A stretch of DNA of 64,000 bases from Membranipora membranacea (lineage: Eukaryota; Bryozoa; Gymnolaemata; Cheilostomatida; Membraniporidae). The translations under genes were made by a program, and so were the position numbers. The notes beneath the pieces are model-generated. The model saw only the letters and a list, made by a program, of their open reading frames with translations, did not search any database and was not told the origin of the DNA. The DNA lies in assembly GCA_914767715.1 (NCBI GenBank), contig OU612071.1, positions 17,914,948 to 17,978,947 of the forward strand, read 5' to 3'. Shown in pieces: positions 25,040-37,800 of this stretch (position 1 is its first letter; each line of letters opens with the position of its first letter).

Positions 25040-25119
25040 TATTTTTATGTAGAGCTGAACAAGGGAATGAAACTAATAACGGTTTGCAGGTGCCTGTAAA
25101 CATTTACAATTGCTGTAAT

Positions 25120-25185
25120 AATTTAGTGGCTAAGGCCATGGTCCTAAGGATATACACGTGTTGGTTCAAACCCTTCACACCGTAC
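25120..25185 (+). pseudogene. tRNA-like remnant with A and B boxes
   Basis: TTAGTGGCTAAGGCCATGG at 25123 resembles the D-arm region of tRNA-Ser, and GGTTCAAACCC at 25163-25173 is a perfect box B. The acceptor stem and variable arm are not recognisable. It lies about 85 bases after the intact tRNA-Ser and may be a decayed tandem copy or a SINE head. Confidence 0.4.
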
Positions 25186-28100
25186 TTGATGGTAAATTTG
25201 TTGCTGTCAAATACAAGAGCAACTTTTTGTACAATGCTTCTAAAAAACCAAAGGATAAATTTTGCATCTTTTGAGCATCTTTCCAAATATAAACTCTGCC
25301 AAAAATGTTTTGATACAAAATATTTTTATGAAGTTATCTCCCCATGTGTATAGAGAAGGCAACTTCTAAAATTGTTCTCAATTAGTGAAGCCAGGAGGGT
25401 GAATCCCCAAGGGAAGTACATTATAAGCTAAAGTTTGGGTGGTTAACCTTGCTCTGTTATTATAAAATCAATGAAAACTATTGAAGAGTGGCTGTATTCT
25501 GTGTAAAATCAATATAAGAGCCTGAAGCCTTATATTTTTAAACCAAGTACACAAGCTAAAGTTGTTTACTAAAAATTCAATGGCATGCAGCTTGTAAATA
25601 TCACAATAAGTAATATATTATAGAGCAAAGTACAGCAAGCAATGAATTCTTATTCTATTTGTTTGCTTTCTAACAATACAAAACAGCTTATAGTTATACT
25701 TGCATCAGCATCCAGCATATTAGGGGCTTTCCAATTCAGCAGCAAAGCTATTGTATTGATTAATTAATTCCAAAGTTCAAATATCAAACCCAGTCAGCTG
25801 ATTTGTGGGAATTCTGCTGCCGTAGTTGAAAGACCTTTATTTGAATTACATTGAGTGTACAATCAGCAGCACAAGATGATATTTAACAACTCTAGATAAA
25901 ACTGGATTGCGAACTGGAATCAATAGAAGTACTAGTAAAATCTTTAACCGGAATTTTCCAGCCGACTTTATTTATGTAATACAATAACTTTGGTATACCA
26001 GAGCTCGGGATATTCACCACTCATTGAAGAATAGAAGAAGAAGAACATCTGCATCACATACTCAGTTTAAAACGAATACGGATATAGACAGAAACAGCTC
26101 AGTATTAGAGTCCCAAGGTGAGCTTTACTTGTATATAATTAGCACTGGGAGATGGGTAGATATATCCTTAGATAAATTTAGCTAGTTTGAATGTGACTGC
26201 ATATTAGCTATCACCAAATTACGCTGGTTAGTTTGTGAGGGCTCATAATATATTAGAGAGGATCAGTTAATGATAGCTAGCAACAAATTTGACTTTTTAA
26301 AAGCCTGCGCGAAAATTCACACTTCCCAAATTTCTATGTCCATCCAAGTCCTAGCTTACCATGGATTGACCTACCAACGTCTTTTTTCAAAAAGCAAAGA
26401 TACTGTGACACTGGTAATCGCCACCTGAACATACAGTCAATGACTGTCAATACAAAGGGTACTACAGGGTAATTAAGGGTTAACGAGCAAAATAAAAGTT
26501 AAGCCTACACAAAATCTATGATTGATGCCATTGTTTTAAACGAGTAACGTACAATGAAGATATTACTGCAGGTTTGAGCATAGGTCAGATCCCATTTTAA
26601 TGCGTACTATGAACCTTAAAATTAACAGAATCAATTCATTCATTTGGTTATTATCATCATGCTACTGCATGGAATGAGCAAGCAGTATGCCAAAGGCCTA
26701 CTCTGCGTACCAAGAATAATGAGCAGGAGGCCGGAATTTGAATTGGGGCAAAGATGTTCATATCAACAAACAGATAACATTTAGATAGCAGCGCAGAATC
26801 ACTGACATTAAAGGTCAAAACCTGTGAATCATTACTCTAGTATTCGTTGCTGACGCTGATGAGCACAGCATCTTATACTCTAAAGCCCATAGTTATTATT
26901 TCTCTCAGCGACTACCATTTAATTGTGCACTGCGGATCTGACCCTCATCAAATCATAATCATCACTGTCCTGTAGCTTAAAGACTGAAAATCAAATATTT
27001 TTTCATCAGCAATCTGAAAATTCTCCGCATACACAATCCTATCAAAAATGATCATGATCAAGATCATGCTTACTGGTACGACACTTTAAGGCCAGAGACG
27101 GTGAATATATAGGCTTTGTGTACGTGTTACCATCCCCCCTCCACCCATATAGTGAGGGTGATTATGCTGGTGTTTAAAACTGAGCAAACTTCAATGCATA
27201 CTTTCAGGGCCATTCTACGATAATTCAGTCGATTAGATTTTGAAGGGACTCCATTATCATCTTAGCAATGATTGATTGGATGTAATATTCACCATGCTGA
27301 CAAATCATGTTAATTTATCAATTAAGTCATATTCCTATTATGACACTAAGTCACAATAATTATAGACGATATTGATCATGGGAAGAGAGTCAATCTGCAA
27401 AGTTATGATGTCACTATTACAGGTTGTATTACTGTATGATGTTGAATTGCTCTGAATCCTATAGTCATCATTTGAGTTTGAGCTATTTATAGAATAATCA
27501 GCTGTGTTCTGTGGCTTTAAGGGCTTTTATCTAATTAGGACCAGTTATATAGGCCTAATATTGAAGCAGATGTGCAATGGTAAATAGTTACAACTGGCTA
27601 TCTTTAATTGATGACCGGGAGAAAGTTATTATCGGATTAAATGTGATTATAATCTGACATTTGGGTATCATAATGTGCATCTAGGGACCTACATTTCGGC
27701 CGACTTAGCTGAAACATTACAGAAATTATTAACACTCAAAAAACGGGTTCAGCATCATTTTAACAAAGTTGGATGGCCTTTTTCCTAGAATGTGGACTAA
27801 TGTATTATTGTGATAAATATTATGCTCTTGCGTGTTGTGTGCGTAATATGTGACAAAAACATTACCCTACTCGTCACACGCTGTTTGCTGTGTTACTACG
27901 TTTAGCTTACATTGCTGCTGAGCAAACAGAGGAGTATGGGACCACACCAAAACTTATAATAATCATCGCTAGGTCTCCACATAGTACTCAGCTTAGTGAT
28001 GACAAAATCTGATGCTTCAAACAATATTTTGAAATTATGCAAACAATACTTTTGAACTTTCATAACTGCGTTGTACAGCTATATTGCTAAGCATCACAGA

Positions 28101-31100
28101 GTAAGGATATATTATAGTGTAAGCATCATCCTAGCTTCATAGCAAACTGTCATTTAATCCCCAAGCTTCTGATGACAATTAAATTTCATTCATAAGACTT
28201 TTGTAATGTGTGATGAAAACCAAACAATGCATAGCACCCATAGGTTGTATACAAGCTATGGCGTGTTGTTCTGAGATGTAATATCAATGTGACTAATAGC
28301 ATCGGATTTTTAATCCACAGGAAGTGCTGTTTGAAGTAATTTAAATTGTGGCACAGATTTCCCTAAGCTAGCCAGCTGATATAGTATGTAGGACAGGAAA
28401 GACCCAAGAATGCAATGAGGAGAAGGAGGAGGTGTTGTGTCTCATTTAAATGCAATATTGTGTCCTTTGTTTAACTCCAGGTAGTTTACACCTATCATAT
28501 CAGTTGGACATCATATCCTCCATCGGACCCATTTAAACACATAGGCAGGCTCAGATGTACCCATCAATGTGTGAACAGAAGATTATAGCTAGTCTTGCTG
28601 TTTGCTAAGAAACAGAAGATTGGGCTGCACCTAAAGAGGGACGCAAGGTGCCCTAATCCTCATACTGAGAATGTGATACATTCTAGAAAACTAGAATGCA
28701 TCCTAGAGGTGAGGCCATAGAGGACCTCCTAATCATAAGTGTGCAGCAAGCTGCCAAAACTGAACTGGCACCAATCGGCCATTGGCCATGACACTTTGAT
28801 CTTAGCCAATAGGCCGAGAAGCTAGTCTAATCTAACCAGGCGCTATACTGTACATGATAGACCAGCACAGAACCTCATGTGATGTTGAAGTTACTTGCTG
28901 CTAAAATGTAAACATTTTGTTCGGGTTGATTGTTGTTAATATTTACCACATACCACACACAAGACTGTTTGTTGTAAGAAAAATAACAGTTAATAATCAG
29001 GCAGTTGAAAAACAATCATTATCAAGACTTTGATCAGGCTGAATTTGCCTTTTTCCCTCTGAGTCATCAAGCATTAGTGAGGGCAACGCTGCACACACTC
29101 CTAAGAATTAGTATGGGGTTAGCCTGAATGCACTTAAACAAGAAGTTGTCTAACCTTTTCACAAGGGCAGACAATTTAACAAATTGTGGAAAACCATATT
29201 GCAAGCATCCGTGTATTATCTAATGAACAGACTGAGCGTGATTAGCTTGCTAGCTATCTTATCTTAAAACCTAAATCGTGTTTAAGAGCAAAAAATACCA
29301 GTTGGAACTATGTCATTGGGGTTTCTCAGACGATTGCTTTTCTCTCAAAGCTCTGTCATTTTTTGTTAGAATGCGTTCCTAAATCTAGATAAACAAGTAC
29401 CAGTGCGGTGGTAAAACTTGTGTTTGTGATCTCATGTAATGTACCTATCATGCACTCCCAATAGGTAGTGAAGTATCATCATTCTTTGTTAGTTATCTCT
29501 ACTGGGAGTTCTTTGGCAGATGGCTGTATGTCTCATTGTTTTTTCTACTACTCCTGTCCCGATAGGGCATGATTACACCTCAGATTAGCATTTCAAACAG
29601 TTATGAATGGAGGTAATCAGGCCCTACTATGTAGATGATCAACTTCTATTACAGACAAACGTCATTGTATGATCTCGCTTTGATAAGACATCCATATGAA
29701 AAACAAATTGTATAATTGACAGTGGGAAATGCTGAGGCAGTAGAACAGAGTGCAAGTTTTTCTGACAGCAGTATGACAAGGCTAAAATTTATCTTTTATA
29801 TGTCAGTCATCCTGCAAGTCATGGTTGGTGGTCTGGCAGATGCAAAATGCAAATCGCTGAGTCACACCTGAGGTTGCAAAATATCACAAAAGTTCTGCAT
29901 GCTGCTTTGGTATGTACGATGGTCTTCTTGCAAACTGAGAATGCGAAAAGGCGACTATGTTAATGCTAATCCTGCACCAGAGCCCCAGAGAGAATACAAA
30001 TTATGTGAGAGGTAAACTTAGGGTAGGTTAGGGAGTATAAATCATTAAGTTTCACTGTTGTTTGCTTAGTAGAAGGCTGACGCAATGTAGAGAATCTCTG
30101 CTTGTTGTAACATTACATTTGGGAGCAGAGCCTCACAAATTAGCTTCACTGAATCTTAGATAATTAGTCAGGCCCTAGTGCTGGACGCACTTCACTTCAA
30201 CAAACTATATTGTGCGAAAATACTGATAGTGATGGTTTCCATCATTGAAAACAAACCGCCACATGCTCCACGATATCAAGGCAAAATAATAAGTCTTAAT
30301 TTGCCCTTCTAATTAGAGAAAGTCAAACAAAAAGGTTGGAATTGGCGCAGCTCTACCATAGCATATCTTGCTGCCAACATACAATAAGCATGCTGATGAG
30401 AATTGTTAATGTGATACATTGACCCCTCTCTCAATCTCCTAAGTACCACAATCTCTATTGGTAATCTCTCCACTAGTAAGCAGACTAACTTACAAGTGTA
30501 TAACTAGCAAACGGACAACATCTTGGTTACTTTCCAACTTCTTTGATTCATCGATCTACTTTATCTGGGAGACGAGGCTTTAAATACTGCTACATATATT
30601 GGTGACAATAAGCAGACGATAAGGACGTAGAAAAATTATTGGGGATTAGGAAGCTGGTAAGTGACCTTACTTTGTGTTTGAATGTCTGTTATTATTAGCT
30701 GTCAACTCTAAAAACAAATTCTTTATTCATAGCTGCTCACCCAAACTGAAAATTACCCACAATGCATCGATACCAGTGTTTTCACTGGAGACATCAATTA
30801 AATATCTCATCTGCAAAAAGAGTCCTCTGATTAGAAAAATCACAGGATGTTTTAGTTTTATCATAAGGTTTCTTCACTACAACAACTGATGTATGTTGAT
30901 GACAGTCCTAGTTTTGCCCTACTATCATTAGTTTTTTTGACCAAAACACAAAATGCCACACACATACCATACCAACATCTGACCGAATCGTCCATATTAT
31001 ATTGCTAACCATTTCATAAACAGGGATTAGAGGCTGGCCGGTTGGTTGTGTTAGGATTGTATGTATGATGTGTATTGTATTGTATCATAGCCATGATAAA

Positions 31101-32307
31101 ATCATTTGTTGTATTGAGCGCTGAGTAGAAAAAAATAAAAGATATAAAGTAAAAATCTAAAACGCCGGTTTGCAAAAGAGTAAAGCTTCACCTTGATGCC
31201 TTATATAGAAGTTCATCAGGTTTATTCTTTGGCTAAGTCTATGCTAGGCTAGTCATGAATGACACTTATCATTTATTAGGTTGGGGTGCCGTCTAATGGG
31301 GAGGAGCGCCGTCTGGTGGGGAGGAGGTGCAAGAGTCTGGGAGGCGGGCTGTGTACATAGTTACGCAGGTCAATATTTAGGATTAGCTCTTGAACAATTA
31401 CAGTATGTAAAGTTGTAAGTGGGATATGTAAGCATCAGTAAAATACAAAACAAAGCTGATGTAAGATTACCCACAATGCACTGCGCACCTATTAATGATT
31501 AATTATCTGTATGTGCTTAATAATGAACTTATGTCTGCTGTGTGTAGATTATTTTGTTGGCCATTTCCTGTTCTGTGTAAAGCACTACATCTGTAACCAA
31601 TTACTATATATTCCCATTCTCATTCATTATGATTTTTGAGTTTGCAATATGCACAGCGTGGATGTTGTTATTCTGGGTTTCCATAGTAAAAAACATCCAA
31701 GACGTTTACGCATAAGATTCCAGCCATCGGAAACTAAATTACCTGTGTAGGTATTTCAACTCATTATGTAGTATTTTGGCAGACCGCCATCCTAAGTTTA
31801 TATAACTGAGACTTGAATTCATATTTCGATGAAAATGTGATGAAATATATCAATTATAGATCAGCTGAGGTATTTAAGTTGTAGTACCCATTCCAGACAG
31901 TTATTCAGCAAACTATTTCAAGAATACTTTGGATATTTATTTTCACAGGCTTGTCTAAAATAAATATTTTGAGTGGCTAAATATTTAATTTTGAAATAAT
32001 CGTCATGGCTATTTATAGCACTTCCATCTATTCTATAATATTCTATAAAAATAAATAATTATTACAGCAGCACTTTGTGATGACATCACTACAGTCTTAT
32101 CTGAGTCTCATGCTGACACAACAACTGTGAGGGTGATTATACAGTCAATTAGGCAATAGATAAGAATACATTAAAATACTATAGGGATGCTGAGTTCATA
32201 ACGCCGTGTGGTCACATGACTGATAAGTTATTTTCCTAAAGATAAATACTATATTTTTAGTTGCTGAGTAATTTACATTATATAACTACTCAGTTTCTGA
32301 GTAATTT

Positions 32308-32360
32308 ACTTAAATGCATATCAGTGACACAAATTTTGTGTCATCGATACGCATTTAAGT
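32308..32360. repeat. Near-perfect 53-bp inverted repeat
   Basis: Arms 32308-32333 and 32335-32360 match at 23 of 26 positions around a single central base; the centre is GACACAAATTTTGTGTC. No target duplication was obvious. Confidence 0.7.
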
Positions 32361-32710
32361 TCGCTAAAACTAAAGGGCTCACAATGTGTTAAATTCATGT
32401 AAAATGTAATGAAACTTGACAATCTCAGTCGTGGCCGTTCCCATCGGTCATCAACTGAGAAAACTTCTAGACATCGTAGTTTCAGAGACAGAGAACCAAG
32501 TTTAATGGTGGAGACAGAAAAGGAAAATAAGTAATAGAAACAATATTATTAGTCTTCTACTTCTAACATTAGTGTAATTATTTTTCATTGATTTGTCTAG
32601 TGAGTCTGTCTCATCGGGTCTAACTGAATCTTGATAACAGTAATGTAATGTTACCACTATAGTATCGGTAGAGCTCTCTGGGGTCACCGATATTGATTGG
32701 ATTAGCTTTG

Positions 32711-32732
32711 TGTCTGTCTGTCTGTCTGTCTG
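32711..32732. repeat. (TGTC)n microsatellite
   Basis: Five consecutive TGTC units plus a partial one, all identical. Confidence 0.9.
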
Positions 32733-34654
32733 ATTGTACTGTGGGTGTAGAAGGTGAATATTAATTTTAGGATTACGAATATTCAAACATCTCCTAATAA
32801 TATTCAAATCAATAGCATCATCAGACAGCTGTAGTATTTTAGCAGTTTAATACAAAGGGTAGGCTGGAATCAACTGTGCAAGGGGGGATACACATTGGCT
32901 AATATTCATTTAGCTTTATCAAATCAGATATAACATGATATATGCTATGTGAAAATCATCAGGAAAATACAAGCTGCATTGCAGGGGTGAAAATCTAGCT
33001 TTTATTTGAAGATCTACACATGTGAGACGCTAATCATATATCCCCTCTTCTATCCGGCCCTGTTTCTTTGTTTGCACACTCTTATCTAAGGCAGCAGATG
33101 GTGTTGGGAGGAAATTGAGCGCTTGATTTTGAGTACTGCTGACTGTACAATATCTGTTAGGCAGCATTATCCAAATACATTATCAGCGTTCTGTTTTGAA
33201 GACACACATTCTGCCTTGGAGACACGGCCATTTTTATTAGCTTTTGGTCACAGAATCTGCTCGATTTCAACAGACGGTTGCTCTGTTCTGTGTGGTGTTT
33301 GCAACTTGTACTCTACTTTTTGGTACGAGTTTTGATAGAAGCATGAGATTACAGATCAGGTATGTGTAGTTGTGTAAGTCTCATTAATAATTGAATGCCA
33401 GCGTAGATTATAAGTTCATCTGCACTATTAGGCCGATGAGTATTGTTATGTCTTACTAGGGGGCTTGCCTTATGACATAGACAATCTTGATTCTTTCCTT
33501 TATGGAATTTTCCAGATCCATTAACTATGTTCAGTGCATAGAAAGGTCAGCGAAGATTACGTTAATCTGTGATAGTAGGATGGCGTTATTTGGCTGGGTG
33601 TATTTTATTTGAAGCGTTGAACTGTTTTGGGTGAGATTTCAGAGTCTGGCTTTGCCAGTTCTCCCTAGACATTTTAGTCAGTATCTCCACTCCTCTCTAC
33701 TGTTAGATGGTATACTGTTACACCAATTCCGTTGTAAAGGATTTTCCCTGCTGTCATACTAAATGAAGATAATACCAAAGAGTAACTCCTTGATTATACA
33801 CATAAATGGTTGTGGAGTTATCATCTTTCTAAGGCAATTAAGCTAACCAAAAAAGAATGAAATATTTCTACTAAATGAAAATACTCTTCTTACTACGAAC
33901 GAACGTGACTGGAATTACAAAGGTCAAGATTCCTAAGCTTACAACATAGATATTGAATCATTACATGTCTCTATGAGAGAGATCCACTACGACGACGCTG
34001 TGGTAATTAGGCTGTAACACTGTAATTAACAAGCCTTACTATACCGACAGATAATTAAATCCATGTTAATTGTCTAAGCTTGAAGCATGCGTACAACAAA
34101 GGGGCACTCTGGAGGCCCAACTTTTCATAAACACAATTAAGGGCCGGCTTTTCCAATAATTAGACTTGTATACAAAGGATATGGAATGAAAGTTAGGCAC
34201 TGGTTCAAGTGATTATTAGGCAGCAGTAAGGGGTCAGCATCGCTGTCTCAGCCTTTGGTTGTTGTCTATTGTGGTGCATTCAAATTTTCTGAGCTCATGT
34301 GAGTCTTTTTTAATTCAAAGAGCTTTACTCTTTACTTTTTTATTGTGGAGCTTGGTTTTGTGTTGTTCAACCATCTTTCCTACCAATGCCTTCTCATGGT
34401 AACGTTGCGAAGAAGGTAGAGGCAATGTGTTGTCATTATTGTTGTATCATTATGTTTTTGTATGTCCGATAGTCTTGTTAGGGTTTCAGGTTGGTAGGGT
34501 CCAAATATGGGCCTTCTCTCCTTTGTACCATGCATGCGATGGTTTCTATTTTCAAGTTATTACATGAGACTGTTTGGTTGGTGGTTATTGTTTACGCTTG
34601 AAAATCATTAGGTAAGATGTGCTTCTTAACAATTTCACTTCTTTGCTTTTTTAG

Positions 34655-34866
34655 CTGCTGCTTATAGTCAAAATGGCACATTCTGAGGATGAGTGACAGC
34701 CATGGTTGGATACCAGGAGTAGAAATACTACAATGAGGACACTCACCATGACATGACCCACGTGGAATACTCTACACCAAACTTACGCTGATCTCACTAA
34801 ACATTACCTACAGCTAATACTACGGAACAGAATAACACATTAGCAGGACCAAAATAAAGCGCCAAG
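34655..34866 (+). other. Candidate non-coding 5' exon of innexin gene
   Basis: The segment follows a pyrimidine-rich acceptor (CTTTGCTTTTTTAG) and ends in GCCAAG|GTATGT. Its ATG codons open only very short frames (for example MAHSEDE then stop), as in a 5' UTR. The innexin start codon sits immediately after an acceptor at 40918, so at least one upstream non-coding exon is required. This and the donors near 33359 and 37309 are candidates. Confidence 0.35.
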
Positions 34867-37800
34867 GTATGTACATGCATATCTTCAGTAATTAGCACAT
34901 TAGGGCTGGAATTAAGTTGAGTATGTTGGCTGGTGCCCAAGTGTTAGAGTAAGCACCAGATATTAGTATTACTAGCTTAGGTGGGTGTTTGTGTAGACTA
35001 ACAAAGATGTGTAAAAGTCAGTTAGCCGTATAACTCATAATTTCATGCTGAGTTGGGAATACATCCTCGAAGGCCGTTAGTTTAAAGACCTAACCCAGCG
35101 ACAAATTTGGCCTATATAACTAAAGCAACCATTGTGGTTGAAGAATGAACAGGGGGGCACAACTCAGAATTTTTGAAAATGATTTCCTAATTACATCAAT
35201 AAATATATTATTGGGCTGTCTAATCCTATCTTAGTAGCTATACCTGCATACTAGTCAGCAACTGATAACCACAAGGGTTATCTCCAAAATTGATTCTAGC
35301 CCACCTGCTGGTTAAACTAACAAAACCAGCGTAAATTTATAGCAACTTTTTTACCTGACATACATTTCTAAATCCCCACCCACTTGAGGACAGATGCGTT
35401 GTAGCTGAGAAGTATGAAATGCTGACTCTACAAACATATGTTACATAACAAGCTGCCGCCAACACTTCTATATTTGAGCCACTACTTTGTCATCGCTCAT
35501 TGATTCATGTTAAGTAAATAGTAATTACTATACCAATACAAATAATATGTTCAAAGTAGATTGCATGATTTCAAACAAACAGGTTTCTGATGCAGTTTTA
35601 AAATTTGAGAGCAAAATGGTTTCTTGGATTAGAAAGTGTGTTTGGTGAGAGAGAGAGCTATATCTGACTAAAAACGAGCACCGCACACATATAATATGAT
35701 GCTAAAAATAGTTTGTAAATCTGTGAATTATATCGATTTGCAAATAGAAGGGCGGACAACTAATTTGCATGCTGATACTCTTTCATCACGTTCTTCATCC
35801 CCCCATGTTTGCTTGTAAGCTCTAGTATATCATTTCCTTGATGGTATGAGAGCTCTAAAGGGCAGATTAAGGTGTTTTATGGAGCCTTAATGAGTTTGCA
35901 CCTAAATTAATAGAAGCGTGGGAGGATAATTATGTAATTAGTCTTGTATATTCAGTCTGAAGAAGTTTTATAAAGCAGCTGTCTGTCATCAGATTTCTAG
36001 TTAATTCAATACGGGCTGGTATAAGGGGATAAGAGTAAATGGGGTTCAAACCTGGTATGAGCGAGAGCTTGCATTACTCTGGCTTTATCTTCCGAATACG
36101 CTCTCCATTCCTATTGATGAATATGAGATTTGAAAATGAACAGTTTTTATGACCACTGCAAGACATGTAGTGGCAATTAAAAGGGCTATGTGACATGACA
36201 TAACTCGAGTGAAAAATTCTCCACATTTCAAAACTCTACGGTCTTCTTGGTGAAAGTCACTCAACAGAGAGAGACTCCCGGCTTAGCAACTCTTTATTCG
36301 CTATCATGGTCAGATTACTCAAAGCATACAACTGGACCCGACCCTAATCAGAGACTGGAATCGTCCTCTCGTTATTATACCACTTGGTTATTTTACGATA
36401 CTACAGTTTTATCTAATTAGTAAATACAAGGTAGATAAACTAAGGCCATAACCTCCTCCCTAATGAGACATAACAATGTAGGCTAAACTTTTCTTCACAG
36501 GTTTACTTCTGTGTGTATTGGAAATATGTCAGCAATTCAATTAGCCATTTGATTGGCTAGTTTTGGCTGATAACCTGGGCTTTGCAAATAAATTATTGTT
36601 ATACAATAACTGCATAATACACCATAAAATCCTCTTCGTCAAAAACCCTCGGCAGCTCTAAAACATCTTCATACCTAAGGGTCATAATAACAAAGAACTA
36701 CTCAAACAGTCATTGCTGCCGCGTAGCCTGTGTTCCATGTCCAATTTACCTTCTACAATGAAAAGCCTGAAATTCTTGTGACCGTAATGATGCTCAAGAT
36801 ATTTGGGTTACTTGTTTTATGGGGGTATCTATCGGTTTCCCATCCGAAGATAGCATCTCCGATGTAATACCCATCATCAAGAAGTTACTGGTAGCAAAGG
36901 CTAACGCAGTACTGTGAACACATTAGGCGCTGCCAGCGAGGAATACCTGCTTTCTCGATCGACTCCGCAGAGAGCAATATCGGATCGGAAATCTTCTATC
37001 ATCAATCACAGATCAACACTAATATTCACACCTGTCATGCTGTGAATCTGCTGCCGAAATCTCTGCTGACTTTTCGATGATATCATGATTCTCCCATCAT
37101 CTTTGTATGCTGACGATCTATCTACCTCTAGTTTAGTTTTATATCAAATCGACAGCAAAGCGCAACGAGAATTATTTGCTACTCATAATAGAGGACTAGT
37201 TGGATTATCGTTGCGTTTGTCGCACCGTCGTGCTCTGGTGTCACATCATGGTTCATCACTCACTTATACCGACACCACAACTTATTGAATATGAAGAACT
37301 GGAACCTGTGAGTAGTAATTATCTCCCTCGGTTTGAGGAGACAAAATTATTTCCATACTGAACTTTTCAGACGTTTTGAAGGTGAAATATTCTGTTGATG
37401 AGGCAGAATATTTCCCCCTCCAACTCATAAATGTGCCTGCAATATCACTAAGCTTGCAAAGCAAAATTTAAAACTTTATAACACAGAATGATCTATTTGA
37501 AATTCAATATTTTAGTAACAGATTCCTCAGTAGTTTGAAATAATGATCCGCGTATCACATCCAGATCATCCAACAATCCTTACCTGTTTGAGATACACTT
37601 ACAAAAAATCCATAACATCTATCCTGATTTTACCAAATATACAGCCAGACTTGCTTTTATCACCAAGAATCATTCTTGTTTTGTTTTAATTGGGGATTTT
37701 AGGTTATTTGGGGAAACTACAATGAGGCTAAAACATAAGGTCCAGCATGTAATTGTCCTTATATTTTACAGATGATTTCATATTTGTAAAACTCATCACT

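Larger units (their letters stand above)
25186..33120. other. Long gene-free stretch
   Basis: I find no protein-coding exon, tRNA or full transposon in about 8 kb. Short segments ending in consensus donors occur near 26112 (CCCAAG|GTGAGC) and 30657 (AAGCTG|GTAAGT). They could be alternative non-coding first exons of the innexin gene downstream. A short two-copy repeat containing GCCGTCT and TGGGGAGGAG lies at about 31284-31325. Confidence 0.35.

Noticed and set aside
32502-32807. 101-codon minus-strand frame with TDRQTDT
   Set aside because: The repeat residues come from the TGTC microsatellite, and no domain is visible.
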